Source: Psychrobacter vallis (GTDB lineage: Bacteria; Pseudomonadota; Gammaproteobacteria; Pseudomonadales; Moraxellaceae). Taken from it: DNA of 64,000 nt. Numbering within the stretch: position 1 is the stretch's first letter; each line of letters begins with the position of its first letter. The notes under the pieces are model-generated. The model was not told the DNA's origin and searched no databases. It saw nothing but the letters and a program-made list of their open reading frames with translations. Shown here one piece after another: positions 38,784-48,857 of the stretch. The stretch is taken from NCBI RefSeq assembly GCF_904846715.1, contig NZ_CAJHBU010000003.1, positions 1 to 64,000 on the forward strand. Reading direction: 5' to 3'. The position numbers were made by a program, and so were the translations under genes.

Positions 38784-39563
38784 ATGAGTCAGATACATCC
38801 AACAGCACTCATCTCACCGTCCGCTCAGATTGATGAGACTGCCATCATTGGCCCATATTGTATCGTCGGTGATGAGGTCTCAATTGGCGCACATACGGTG
38901 TTGCATCGGCATGTGGTCGTGGCCAAGTTGACTCGTATCGGTCAACACAATCAGTTCTATCAGTTCGCAAGTATTGGCGAAGATCCACAGGATTTGAAGT
39001 ATGCTGGTGAACGCACGTGGCTTGAAATCGGTGATCACAATACTATTCGTGAGGCGTGCAGCTTACACCGTGGTACAACACAAGACAGTGAACTGACTAA
39101 AATTGGTAGCTATAATCTACTAATGGTTAATACTCATGTGGCTCATGATTGTGTGATTGGTGATCATAACGTATTGGCCAACAACGTTGGTGTTGCAGGT
39201 CATGTGAATATTGGCAATCATACCATCATTGGTGGAAACTCAGGTATCCATCAATTTTGTAGTGTCGATGATTATAGTTTGATCGGTGGTGCCACTTTGA
39301 TTTTAAAAGATGTGGCTGCCTTTACTATGGTATCGGGCAATCCAGCAAAAACGCATGGTCTCAATATCGAGGGAATGCGCCGTAAAGATTGGTCAAAAGA
39401 CACGGTTGATGTGTTACGCCAGGCTTATCGTACGATTTTTAGATCTGGGTTAACGATTGCGCAAGCGCTTGAAATCTTGAATAATGAGTTGTTGCCAAAA
39501 GAGCCAAAAATTCAACTGCTCATCGATTCACTACAGAAAAGCAGCCGAGGCGTGGTACGCTAG
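38784..39563 (+). CDS. lpxA: UDP-N-acetylglucosamine O-acyltransferase
   Basis: First step of lipid A synthesis. Hexapeptide-repeat beta-helix (IHPTALISPSAQIDETAIIGPYCIVG...) with the catalytic-site region LMVNTHVAHDCVIGDHNVLANN and the LpxA-type helical C-terminus (GLNIEGMRRKDWSKDTVDVLRQAYRTIFRSGLT). ATG 38784 has AAAGG eight bases upstream and gives 259 residues, close to E. coli's 262; the frame extends upstream to 38739 without support. lpxB does not follow; a terminator comes next. Confidence 0.96.
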   Translation: MSQIHPTALISPSAQIDETAIIGPYCIVGDEVSIGAHTVLHRHVVVAKLTRIGQHNQFYQFASIGEDPQDLKYAGERTWLEIGDHNTIREACSLHRGTTQDSELTKIGSYNLLMVNTHVAHDCVIGDHNVLANNVGVAGHVNIGNHTIIGGNSGIHQFCSVDDYSLIGGATLILKDVAAFTMVSGNPAKTHGLNIEGMRRKDWSKDTVDVLRQAYRTIFRSGLTIAQALEILNNELLPKEPKIQLLIDSLQKSSRGVVR

Positions 39564-39645
39564 AAATTTGATTAGATTTACTTAAGATTATATAGCGTAT
39601 AGATGTATTATTTGGCAAACACTCGTCAAATAAAGACAAAATCAT

Positions 39646-39678
39646 AAAAAGCCATAACCAATCGTTATGGCTTTTTAT
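39646..39678 (+). terminator. Rho-independent terminator after lpxA
   Basis: Perfect stem AAAAAGCCATAAC with its complement around CAATC, ending in TTTTT. It closes the envelope cluster about 80 bases after lpxA. Confidence 0.92.
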
Positions 39679-39856
39679 GTTTATAACTGCTTGACTTTTT
39701 TGGTCGCTTAGCAGAAACTTCCTAGTCATGTACTGTTAGATTCTAGTAACTTATTTTAACCAACCGCTAATTTGTAGTCTCTTTAAGTATCTATCTTGGT
39801 CTTTTGACGAGTTTGATAACTTAAAGGGAATTATAATTGAATTTTAGGAGTGTCGT

Positions 39857-41374
39857 ATGGCAGAGCAAAGGGAAAATTGGTCCAGTAGAACTGGATTTAT
39901 TATAGCCGCTGTCGGTTCAGCTGTCGGGTTAGGTAACATATGGCGTTTTCCATATGTGGCTTATGATAATGGTGGTGGGGCATTTATGGTGCCGTATCTT
40001 ATTGCTTTATTAACTGCAGGTATCCCGCTATTATTTCTAGATTATATTATCGGACATAAATATCGGTCAGCTCCACCGCGTGCCTACAAAAAAATGGTAA
40101 AAAATGCCCAGTTTATAGGGTGGTGGCAGACGCTCGTCTCTTTCGTAATTGCCATTTACTATGCTGCCGTTATTGTTTGGGCGGGCAGCTATATGTTTTT
40201 CTCTTTTGGTCAAAAATGGGGTGAGGATACCACAACCTTCTTCGTCAGCGACTTTGTAAAACATACAGGAGAATTGACCTCAGTATTTGTACCACAGATG
40301 TTTACTGGTCTCATTATTGTTTGGGCATTGGCCATATTGATTATGTTTGGCGGTATCCGTAAAGGTGTTGAGCTTGCCAATAAAATCTGTATTCCACTGT
40401 TAATTGTATTGTTCGGTATCATGGTGTTCAAAGCACTTAGCTTACCTGGCGCTGCAATTGGCTTAAATGCTTTTTTTGAGCCAAATTGGGAGAAAATGAA
40501 AGATCCTAACGTTTGGCTTGCTGCCTATGGCCATGTGTTTTTCTCACTATCAGTGGGTTTTGGTATCATGGTAACTTATGCCTCATACCTCAAAAAGAAT
40601 ACCAACCTAACTGGCGCAGGCTTAGTGGTAGGTTTTGCTAACTCTTCTTTTGAGCTTATTGCTGGTATCGGTATCTTTGCTGCGATTGGTTTTATGGCAA
40701 TGTCGACAGGTCAAGATGTCGCAGAAGTCGCTAGTGGTGGTGTTGGCTTGGCGTTCTTTGTCTTCCCTAAAATCATCTCTACGATGGGAGCCAGTGGAGA
40801 TTTCGTTGGTTTCTTATTTTTCGGTTCTTTAGTGGTTGCTGGTATTAGCTCGTTAATCAGTATTCTTGAAGTACCTATTTCTGCTTTCCAAGACAAGTTT
40901 GATTGGTCACGCAAAAAGGCAGTTGCTGTGATTGGTGGAGTCTGTGCTGCTATATCTATTGTTGCCTTCTCTACTGGTAGCTCACTCGTACTGGTTGATG
41001 TGATCGATCATTTCGCTAATAATATTGGTATCGTAGCTGGTGGTTTGATGTCAATTGTTTGCGTCACATGGTTTAACCGTCAAAAAATCCCAGGCTTACT
41101 TGACCATATCAATCGTATTTCTAGTGTCAAACTAGGCGGCGCTTGGATATTTATGCTAACAGTTATCACGCCAACGGTATTGACTATTGCTTTGGGTCTA
41201 AAGCTTATCAATTTGGTTCAAGAGCCATATGAAGGTTACTCGACCTCTATCTTATTGTTATTTGGTTGGGGCGTTGTCGTATTCTTCGGATTAGGAGCGT
41301 TTATCCTCACTCGTATTAGAGGTCGACATGATGATGAGGATGATAAATCTCGCTTGATTGATGATAGCCTCTAA
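39857..41374 (+). CDS. Sodium-dependent amino-acid transporter (NSS family; MetP-like)
   Basis: Sodium symporter of the neurotransmitter:sodium symporter family. The N-terminus carries the family motif NWSSRTGFIIAAVGSAVGLGNIWRFPYVAYDNGGGAF in helix 1, which forms the Na+ and substrate sites. About 12 membrane segments; 505 residues; acidic C-terminal tail (RHDDEDDKSRLIDD). A good site (TTTTAGGAGTG) precedes ATG. Its neighbour 29 bases downstream encodes a 44-residue membrane peptide resembling MetS, which in Corynebacterium works with MetP to import methionine and alanine. By analogy Met/Ala is the likely substrate; this is inference. Confidence 0.9.
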   Translation: MAEQRENWSSRTGFIIAAVGSAVGLGNIWRFPYVAYDNGGGAFMVPYLIALLTAGIPLLFLDYIIGHKYRSAPPRAYKKMVKNAQFIGWWQTLVSFVIAIYYAAVIVWAGSYMFFSFGQKWGEDTTTFFVSDFVKHTGELTSVFVPQMFTGLIIVWALAILIMFGGIRKGVELANKICIPLLIVLFGIMVFKALSLPGAAIGLNAFFEPNWEKMKDPNVWLAAYGHVFFSLSVGFGIMVTYASYLKKNTNLTGAGLVVGFANSSFELIAGIGIFAAIGFMAMSTGQDVAEVASGGVGLAFFVFPKIISTMGASGDFVGFLFFGSLVVAGISSLISILEVPISAFQDKFDWSRKKAVAVIGGVCAAISIVAFSTGSSLVLVDVIDHFANNIGIVAGGLMSIVCVTWFNRQKIPGLLDHINRISSVKLGGAWIFMLTVITPTVLTIALGLKLINLVQEPYEGYSTSILLLFGWGVVVFFGLGAFILTRIRGRHDDEDDKSRLIDDSL

Positions 41375-41403
41375 CCAGATCGAAATTTTAATAGGAATTT
41401 ATT

Positions 41404-41538
41404 ATGAGTACTTCAGCGATTATTTTTATGATTATTTCAATGCTGCTTATATGGGGTGGTTTAATTGCTTCAATTCTGCACCTGAGAAAACATCCTGATA
41501 TTGCAATGGATCAATTGCCAGACGATCACATTTACTAA
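41404..41538 (+). CDS. Small membrane subunit, MetS-like (44 residues)
   Basis: A short gene of 44 codons plus stop: one hydrophobic helix (about residues 5-25, AIIFMIISMLLIWGGLIASI) followed by HLRKHPDIAMDQLPDDHIY. This pattern (hydrophobic helix, then LRKHP and a short acidic tail) is that of the methionine/alanine importer small-subunit family. AATAGGAA lies upstream of the ATG. It follows the NSS transporter by 29 bases, and both precede one terminator, supporting a two-gene operon. Confidence 0.85.
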   Translation: MSTSAIIFMIISMLLIWGGLIASILHLRKHPDIAMDQLPDDHIY

Positions 41539-41574
41539 AATCTTTGAAATTTTAAAGATTCGAAATATCACAAA

Positions 41575-41612
41575 AAAATGCCAGTCAGTTTTTACTGACT
41601 GGCATTTTTAGG
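41575..41612. terminator. Bidirectional terminator between the transporter operon and tgt
   Basis: Stem AATGCCAGTCAG with its exact complement around TTTTTA, with A-run on the left and T-run on the right. It can serve both the transporter genes (plus) and tgt (minus). Confidence 0.93.
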
Positions 41613-41654
41613 TTTCAATAGACTTAATAAAATTGTTATTAAGCCATCGTTAGA

Positions 41655-42839
<1,185 letters not shown>

Positions 42840-42842
42840 CTA

Positions 42843-42848
42843 ATTATA
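42843..42848 (-). promoter_or_regulatory. Candidate -10 box for tgt
   Basis: A consensus TATAAT on the minus strand lies 37 bases before the tgt start. The -35 region is poor, so this is only a candidate. Confidence 0.4.
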
Positions 42849-43173
42849 GCATTGTTCGCTGTTTTTTGGATATGTATGTTCAGGTGTCATGGATATAACC
42901 ATTTGATTCGGTCGGGCTATGGATATAGTCGAGCCAATTTAAAAAGGCTACAGTGCCACTCGGATGAATGCTTTGCAGCCTCTGCCATGCTTGTAAACAG
43001 CAAGTATAAAATCATTCCAATAGTAGGCTACGATGAAAGCATTTTGTTTACTTAGAACCGATCAAAACACCAAAAGACACAGACAACGTCATTGAGTTAT
43101 TGGTAAAGTGAAAAAGTAGTGCGTGAAGTGTGGTCAATCCTTAAACCTTGCTTTTGGACGCTGGAGACAATCT
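42849..43173. other. Intergenic region between tgt and the SOUL gene
   Basis: Gene-free in my reading. An open frame at 42828-43055 (75 codons, hydrophobic start) has no ribosome site and overlaps the tgt leader; I do not call it. The SOUL gene's ribosome site (GGAG) is at 43163-43166. Confidence 0.5.
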
Positions 43174-43824
43174 ATGAGCAAAACAAGCTATTTATTATTG
43201 GGTAGTTTAATATTCATATCAGGAGCAGCTATGGCCACTGAAGAGCCGAATTACACCGTTTTGGCGCAAGCAGCCGAATTTGAATTGCGTCATTACGATA
43301 GGCAGGTTGTTGCACAGACTTGGGTGACAGGCGACCAAAATGACGCCAGTCGCGAAGGATTTAAAATTCTAGCAGACTATATTTTCGGTAATAATACAGC
43401 GCCCAGTGGGGGCGGTAGTAAGATTGCGATGACAGCACCCGTTACGATGCAACCTGACACCAAAAAAGACAGTAATGACTCTCAAAAAATTGCGATGACG
43501 GCACCAGTAAGTATGCAACAAAATGATGGTCAATGGCGCGTACAGTTTACTATGCCGAGTCGCTATACAATGCAAACGCTGCCCAAACCAAACAACCCAA
43601 ATGTTGAGATCGTGGAAGTGCCTGCGCAAAATTACGGGGTTATCAAATTTTCAGGATTGGCAGGCAGCCAAAAAGTCACAGAAAAAACGGAGCAATTACA
43701 GGCTTGGATGCAAGAGCGTAATTTAACGGTTACGGGTACACCTGAGTTGGCACGCTATAATCCACCGTGGACGCTACCCTTTATGCGTCGCAACGAAGTG
43801 ATGATTGCTTATCAGCAAAAATAG
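43174..43824 (+). CDS. SOUL-family heme-binding protein, exported
   Basis: 216 residues from ATG 43174, chosen because GGAG lies seven bases upstream and a signal peptide then begins at once (MSKTSYLLLGSLIFISGAAMA, cut before TEE). The remainder is the SOUL domain: NYTVLAQAAEFELRHYDRQVVAQTWV, EGFKILADYIFGNN, the twice-occurring KIAMTAPV-(T or S)-MQ motif, FTMPSRYTMQTLP and ARYNPPWTLPFMRRNEVMI. SOUL proteins bind heme; the role of secreted bacterial ones is unclear. A terminator follows at once. Confidence 0.88.
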   Translation: MSKTSYLLLGSLIFISGAAMATEEPNYTVLAQAAEFELRHYDRQVVAQTWVTGDQNDASREGFKILADYIFGNNTAPSGGGSKIAMTAPVTMQPDTKKDSNDSQKIAMTAPVSMQQNDGQWRVQFTMPSRYTMQTLPKPNNPNVEIVEVPAQNYGVIKFSGLAGSQKVTEKTEQLQAWMQERNLTVTGTPELARYNPPWTLPFMRRNEVMIAYQQK

Positions 43825-43827
43825 AGC

Positions 43828-43857
43828 AAAAAAAAGACAGCAATCGCTGTCTTTTTA
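43828..43857. terminator. Bidirectional terminator between the SOUL gene and asd
   Basis: GACAGC-AATC-GCTGTC hairpin flanked by eight A and five T. It lies between convergent genes. Confidence 0.92.
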
Positions 43858-43894
43858 ACTCAGTCTTTTGTATTAAATCTTAAAAAACTTTGAT

Positions 43895-45028
43895 TCAGTT
43901 TTTTTGTTCACGGATGATATTGAGCATACGGCGTAAGGGTTCAGCGGCACCCCATAATAGTTGGTCACCAACGGTAAATGCACCTAGATATTCAGGCCCC
44001 ATATTCAGTTTACGTAAACGACCTAATGCGACCGTTAGCGTACCCGTTACTGCCACTGGCGTTAAGCGGTTGATGGTGGCTTCTTTATCGTCTTCGACCA
44101 AATCTAACCATTCGTTACCGCTGTTTTTAAGAGCGGCTTCAATCTCTTCTAATGGGATATCTTTTTTGAGTTTGATGGTCAGACCTTGAGCATGGCAGCG
44201 CATCGCCCCAATGCGGACACACATGCCATCAATTGGCACATTATTGGCTTCAGAATTACCAAGGATTTTATTGGTTTCAACACCGCCTTTCCACTCTTCA
44301 CGTGACTGCTTGTTTTCTAGCTGGGCGTCGATATAAGGAATCAAGCTACCAGCCAAAGGCACGCCGAAATACTGTGTAGGAAAGTCATCTGAACGTTGAG
44401 TCTGAGCAATTTTTTTGTCGATATCTAAAATAGCGCTAGCAGGGTTAGCCAACTCGTCTTTAACAGCGTCATGCAAGACACCCATGCCGTTGATTAGCTC
44501 GCGCATATTGTTTGCGCCAGAGCCACTTGCTGCTTGATAGGTCATCGCACTGACCCATTCTACCCAGCCTTTATTGAACAGCTCGCCAATCGCCATTAGC
44601 ATGAGTGATACCGTACAATTACCACCAATAAAGTCTTTTTGACCATTAGCTAGGGCGCTATCAATGACAGCACGGTTGACTGGATCAAGAATAATGATGC
44701 TGTCGTTTTCCATTCTTAATGTACTGGCTGCATCAATCCAATAGCCTGTCCAGCCACTATCACGTAACGGCTGATGCACTTTTGACGTATAGTCGCCACC
44801 TTGGCAGGTAATGATTACATCACAGGTTGCTAATGTGTCAATATCATGAGCGTCTTTTAATTGGCTGGTTTTAATACCATCAAAACTTGGTGCATCACCA
44901 CCTGCATTGCTGGTCGAAAAAAACACAGGCGTAATACCGTCAAAGTCTTTTTCTTCAGTCATACGTTGTATCAATACTGACCCGACCATACCGCGCCAAC
45001 CTACCAAACCTACTGTCAAATTACTCAT
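43895..45028 (-). CDS. asd: Aspartate-semialdehyde dehydrogenase
   Basis: NADPH-dependent reduction of aspartyl phosphate to the semialdehyde, the branch step for Lys, diaminopimelate, Thr and Met. NADP motif [18 protein letters not shown] at the start, [44 protein letters not shown], and active-site Cys in [16 protein letters not shown] near residue 134; the C-terminal GAMRCHAQ holds the His. 377 residues. Closest in style to the E. coli-type enzyme. The upstream 420 bases are gene-free. Confidence 0.96.
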   Translation of the reverse strand: MSNLTVGLVGWRGMVGSVLIQRMTEEKDFDGITPVFFSTSNAGGDAPSFDGIKTSQLKDAHDIDTLATCDVIITCQGGDYTSKVHQPLRDSGWTGYWIDAASTLRMENDSIIILDPVNRAVIDSALANGQKDFIGGNCTVSLMLMAIGELFNKGWVEWVSAMTYQAASGSGANNMRELINGMGVLHDAVKDELANPASAILDIDKKIAQTQRSDDFPTQYFGVPLAGSLIPYIDAQLENKQSREEWKGGVETNKILGNSEANNVPIDGMCVRIGAMRCHAQGLTIKLKKDIPLEEIEAALKNSGNEWLDLVEDDKEATINRLTPVAVTGTLTVALGRLRKLNMGPEYLGAFTVGDQLLWGAAEPLRRMLNIIREQKN

Positions 45029-45448
45029 GAAGTTTAATCCTAGTTACCATTATTTATTGCATTGCCAGCCGATAACAATGCCGTGAATGGCTACAAAAAG
45101 CAAGGCGTTTTGGCAATTTTTAGACGTTTTTTAGACACTATTACCTGTGTTTATTATAACTTTAAGTTATTATTATAACGTCGATACTTACTTTTGTTTG
45201 AGTGCTTTATGGTAGGTAATAAAAGCAAGCTGCTTGACGTGCTATGTTTGCCATCCGGAGTGGCATAAAATTGTAACGTTTTATGGCAGTCGTCACATAA
45301 TTAAGTCTCACTATTAGGCGATAATCTTACGAAATGCTAAAGTAAGTACTTATGGCAATTTAGTCAACGTTATGCAGATCTTTGTTATTGTATGGATGAT
45401 CAGTATCATTAATGCAGTCCTCATTTTAATAAACGGTTAATACATATT
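45029..45448. other. Intergenic region between divergent asd and the EEP-domain gene
   Basis: AT-rich and non-coding in my reading. It contains a 15-base perfect palindrome with one central base (ATAACTTTAAGTTAT, 45156-45170) and a dyad ATGATcagtATCAT at 45395-45408, possible operator sites. Nothing more can be supported. Confidence 0.4.
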
Positions 45449-46579
45449 ATGGATCTTTCACTATTATATGCCAGCGTGCAGTGGCTAGCAGGGTTCATCA
45501 CATTTGTGACAATTTGGGGCTGGTTGCCACTTGATAATTGGTGGGTACGTGGTGTTGAGTTTCCACGTATTCAGATAATGGTACTGGGCGTCATTGCTTG
45601 GATTGGCATGTTGGCGTTTTGGTCAGAGTGGCAGCTAGGTCAATGGCTGTTATTTGCGGCATTAAGTATCACGTTAGCGTTTCAACTGAGAATGGTGTTG
45701 CCTTATACCAAGCTATGGAAAAAAGAAGTACAACAGGCAAAAGATTTGCTAGAAGGACAAGCGCACGAGCTTAAGATCATGGTCTCAAATGTCTTAACGC
45801 CCAATGATGACACTCACAAACTGATTGATTTGGTCAAGCACAGACAGCCTGATATTTTAATTACCCTAGAAAGTGATCAAAAATGGGAAAAAGCCCTCAA
45901 TCAAATTGAGACTGATTATCCTTATACGGTAAAAGTACCGCTGGATAATTTGTATGGTATGCATTTATATTCTAAGCTTGAACTGATTGACCCTGAAGTT
46001 AAATACTTAATGATTGACGACATACCTTCTATTCACACACAGCTGCGTCTACAAGGTGGTCGCGTGATTTGGTTGTATTGTCTGCACCCTATGCCACCAA
46101 GCCCAACGGAAGCAGACAAATCGACCACTCGCGATGCCGAGCTACTGACGGTTGGCAAACATATTAAAGAAAATGAGCAAACAGCCATATTGGCAGGTGA
46201 TCTCAATGATGTGGCATGGTCAAAAACGACCAGACGTTTTCAACGAATATCGGGATTATTGGATCCCCGTATTGGTCGGCACTTTATCAATACGTTCCAT
46301 GTCGATTATCCATTTTTGCGCTGGGCTTTGGATCATATTTTTCACAGTGCCTGCTTTACCGTGGTTGATATTCAGCGTATGCCTTCAGTCGGCTCCGATC
46401 ATTTTCCTGTCATGACAACTTTGCAATATGAGCCAGAAGAAACCAGTCAACAAGAGCAAAACGCACCGAAGGCAGAAGCAGAAGATATCAAAGAAACAGA
46501 TAAGAAAATAGAAGAAGGTAAACAAGAAGGAGAAAAAGTTTCACAGGAGCATGCAGAAGAGCGTAGAAGTGTGTGTTAA
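45449..46579 (+). CDS. Membrane-anchored endonuclease/exonuclease/phosphatase-domain protein
   Basis: Three hydrophobic helices in the first 90 residues (LAGFITFVTIWGWLPL, IQIMVLGVIAWIGML, LLFAALSITLAFQL) anchor an EEP-fold domain (DNase I/AP-endonuclease/phosphodiesterase superfamily). Motifs: VSNVL near residue 112, ITLESD (metal-binding Glu), AGDLND near 249 (catalytic Asp/Asn), LDHIF near 296 and GSDHFPV near 316 (catalytic Asp-His). The last 45 residues are strongly Glu/Lys/Gln-rich and likely disordered or coiled. The topology (three helices) probably puts the domain in the periplasm; substrate unknown. Confidence 0.85.
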   Translation: MDLSLLYASVQWLAGFITFVTIWGWLPLDNWWVRGVEFPRIQIMVLGVIAWIGMLAFWSEWQLGQWLLFAALSITLAFQLRMVLPYTKLWKKEVQQAKDLLEGQAHELKIMVSNVLTPNDDTHKLIDLVKHRQPDILITLESDQKWEKALNQIETDYPYTVKVPLDNLYGMHLYSKLELIDPEVKYLMIDDIPSIHTQLRLQGGRVIWLYCLHPMPPSPTEADKSTTRDAELLTVGKHIKENEQTAILAGDLNDVAWSKTTRRFQRISGLLDPRIGRHFINTFHVDYPFLRWALDHIFHSACFTVVDIQRMPSVGSDHFPVMTTLQYEPEETSQQEQNAPKAEAEDIKETDKKIEEGKQEGEKVSQEHAEERRSVC

Positions 46580-46632
46580 CAGAGTGCAATCTTACCTTCT
46601 ATCCGCGTCCTGTGCCATCATATCCTGCATTC

Positions 46633-46654
46633 ACTTTATTCAGTATCGACTATA
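46633..46654 (-). repeat. Dispersed repeat core (TATAGT family), copy B
   Basis: Reverse complement TATAGTCGATACTGAATAAA closely resembles the cores at 31469, 60209 and 62474. Confidence 0.55.
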
Positions 46655-46682
46655 TTATAATGTAGTAAGATTAGGGATTAGG

Positions 46683-46702
46683 ACGTAAGCATATGCTTAC
46701 GT
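46683..46702. repeat. Perfect 20-bp palindrome
   Basis: ACGTAAGCATATGCTTACGT is exactly its own reverse complement. It lies in a 440-base gene-free region and could be an operator for a dimeric regulator or fold as a stem. No binding protein is assigned. Confidence 0.7.
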
Positions 46703-46751
46703 TAAATAAGGTCTTTGGCCTCTAGTCGACTGAAACTGATTGACCTATAAT

Positions 46752-46933
46752 ACATCCATCAACACAAGGACATGCAAGGATGCAGTGTTGAGACAGTATC
46801 ATAAAATTCAGGTCAGCCCGCTGTTTTATAGGTTACTGTTTATGACTTAGGATGAGTCAACATGGAAGAAATAATAATAACAATATGAAGCCCCATAGCC
46901 CCGAACCAATCGCCCTAGGTTCGGGGCTTTTCT
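46752..46933 (+). ncRNA. Possible small RNA ending in a strong terminator
   Basis: A TATAAT at 46746-46751 is followed by about 180 bases with no good open frame and then by the terminator at 46897. The upstream gene stopped more than 300 bases earlier, so an independent short transcript is plausible. The -35 region is weak and I cannot match a known RNA family; it may simply be a long 3' UTR. Confidence 0.3.
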
Positions 46934-46935
46934 TT
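46897..46935 (+). terminator. Strong Rho-independent terminator
   Basis: An 11-base perfect stem AGCCCCGAACC with its complement, 10-base loop, then TTTCTTTG. It ends either the EEP-domain gene transcript or a separate short RNA. Confidence 0.88.
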
Positions 46936-46956
46936 GTGGATAAATGCCTAAGCTAA

Positions 46957-46996
46957 ATAAAAAAGGATACCTGCATCAACAGATATCCTTTTTTTG
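46957..46996 (-). terminator. Terminator of surA
   Basis: On the minus strand, AAAAAAAGGATATC pairs with GGTATCCTTTTTT, giving a short stem flanked by A and T runs about 26 bases after the surA stop. Confidence 0.82.
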
Positions 46997-47021
46997 ATCA
47001 AATATAACGTGCAGAAATAGA

Positions 47022-48413
47022 CTAACCCAGCACTTGGATATAAGCGCCTGCTCGTAGCTCTTGTAGCCAGTCTTCTCTGGCTTGCGGTGCTAGACGTTGA
47101 TATAGTGCTTGACGCGCCATATTACGACGATATTGGTCGCTCACATCTTGCTGACGTTTGCCATCGACTTTTAGGATATGCCAGCCAAACTGTGTTTTAA
47201 AAGGAGCAGAATAATCACCGACCGCGGTATTTTTCATAACGGCTTCAAACGGCCCGATCATATCGTCTTCACTGACCCAATCAAGATCACCACCACGACC
47301 TGCGGAGCCTGGATCATCTGAATAAGTTGATGCTAAACCAGCAAAATCAGCGCCACTACGTAGCTGCTCATACAAGTCATTGATCTTTTGCTCAGCAAGT
47401 GCATCTGTCTGCAGTTCATCGACCTTAATTAATATATGACGAGTATTCCACTGCGGTATCAATACGGTGTCACTGGAGTTTTTATTAGCCAGCTTAATGA
47501 TGTCAATGCCTTCAGGGGTTACTAACGGTGCGCTGACAGCGCCGACCTCAAGCTTGGTAATCTCACTTGACAGCTCTGTAGGTAGGGATGCCGCTTGATG
47601 AAAGCCCATGTCGCCACCTTGTAGTGGAATAGGATAGTTGCCTTGACTGGCAGCAACGGCTTCAGCAACATCGACATTGGGTACAAGTAGACGAGTACGC
47701 AACGCTTGTGCTACCTTCAGCGCTTCTGCACGTTGAGCTTCTGACAGACGGCTGTAGTCATCGATGTAAGGAACTCGCACGTGAATTGTTTGATATTCAC
47801 TTTGGTTTAGGCGTTTGGCTTCAGGCGAGGCCAAAAACGCATCAATATCCTGCTCACTAATACGTACCCGATTGGTGATTTGGCGTTGTTGTAGCGCTTG
47901 GATGGCAGCATCTTCGATCAATTGCGCGCGAAGAGCAGCATAGCTGCCAGGTTGTGCTGCGTCAAGCCGTTGCTGTAATGCTGAGATGCTACTAAGTCCT
48001 TCTGCCTGTGCGATTTGACCAAGGCGCTGATTAATGGCTGCCTCGTCAGGGTTCAGACCGACACGTTTGACCATGGAGAGCTGTAGCTCACGGAGGATAA
48101 GTGCATTTAAGACTTCAGATTGTAATTGAGCTGAGTTAGCTATAGGCTCGCCAGCAGCTTTTGCGCGTGCTTGAGTTTGCGTGATAGCAGCGACCAATTC
48201 GCTTTTCAAAATCGCGTTTTCATTGACCAAGGCAATAATACCATCTGTGCTATTGGCTGGTGTCAAACGATTGACGCTGCTTTGTGCAGCAGAAGGCGTT
48301 GCTTGTGCTGCTGCATTAACAGTGGCAGCTTGGGCGCTCAATGTAAGCGCAACACTGGCACTCGTAGACAGCAGTACAGCTCGGCTAATCTGGCGTAAAG
48401 AAAAAAATCTCAT
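47022..48413 (-). CDS. surA: Periplasmic chaperone and peptidyl-prolyl isomerase SurA
   Basis: Escorts unfolded outer-membrane proteins, including LptD encoded next door, to BamA. ATG 48413 is chosen because GAGGAG lies four to five bases upstream; the frame extends to 48434 with that site inside it. Signal peptide MRFFSLRQISRAVLLSTSASVALTL...AQA. SurA N-domain with GIIALVNENAILKSELV, then two parvulin domains (about 190-290 and 300-400); the second is the better match (WNTRHILIKVDE...YSDDPGSAGRGGDLDWVSEDDMIGPFE). 463 residues. It is downstream of lptD, as is usual, but 444 bases and a repeat element separate them. Confidence 0.95.
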   Translation of the reverse strand: MRFFSLRQISRAVLLSTSASVALTLSAQAATVNAAAQATPSAAQSSVNRLTPANSTDGIIALVNENAILKSELVAAITQTQARAKAAGEPIANSAQLQSEVLNALILRELQLSMVKRVGLNPDEAAINQRLGQIAQAEGLSSISALQQRLDAAQPGSYAALRAQLIEDAAIQALQQRQITNRVRISEQDIDAFLASPEAKRLNQSEYQTIHVRVPYIDDYSRLSEAQRAEALKVAQALRTRLLVPNVDVAEAVAASQGNYPIPLQGGDMGFHQAASLPTELSSEITKLEVGAVSAPLVTPEGIDIIKLANKNSSDTVLIPQWNTRHILIKVDELQTDALAEQKINDLYEQLRSGADFAGLASTYSDDPGSAGRGGDLDWVSEDDMIGPFEAVMKNTAVGDYSAPFKTQFGWHILKVDGKRQQDVSDQYRRNMARQALYQRLAPQAREDWLQELRAGAYIQVLG

Positions 48414-48534
48414 GATGCTCCTCATCAATGTCATCGCATCGGATGGTAGTCGGTTAACTCTATCCCATACTTTTGAAAGTCAAATATTAGACAGGGTTGT
48501 CCATAATAGGGTTATAAAAATGTTCTATAAATAT

Positions 48535-48821
48535 CTAGGGCGTGTTTGATAGTTCAACCATGGCACTGACAGAGACTATTTTTTAGGCGATTCGAAGGTA
48601 AAGATAGTGAGTATAGTCATTGTATACGTCTATTTTTAGCAATGAAGCGGCAAAAAAGAGTCCTGTCCCCTGTGTTGTTATGATTGGGGCTGATTACTAA
48701 AACTGTCCAATACTGTGTTGCAAGTCTCGCTAAGGTATTAACATTATCATCGACTTGCGCCTTGTCTGGAACCATTTTAGCGATCAGCAGTGCCTATTCG
48801 TGAATATCAAACACGCCCTAG
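48535..48821. mobile_element. MITE-like element with 17-bp perfect inverted ends (full copy)
   Basis: Ends CTAGGGCGTGTTTGATA (48535-48551) and its exact reverse complement (48805-48821) enclose 253 bases with no convincing coding frame. The left interior CCATGGCACTGACAG-x-GACTATT and the right interior CTATTCGTGAATATC both recur, in reversed order and strand, in the short element at 54168-54235. It separates surA from lptD. No clear target-site duplication is visible. Confidence 0.75.
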
Positions 48822-48857
48822 GCAAATCATACTCTAATCTGGCTGAACGATGATTTA

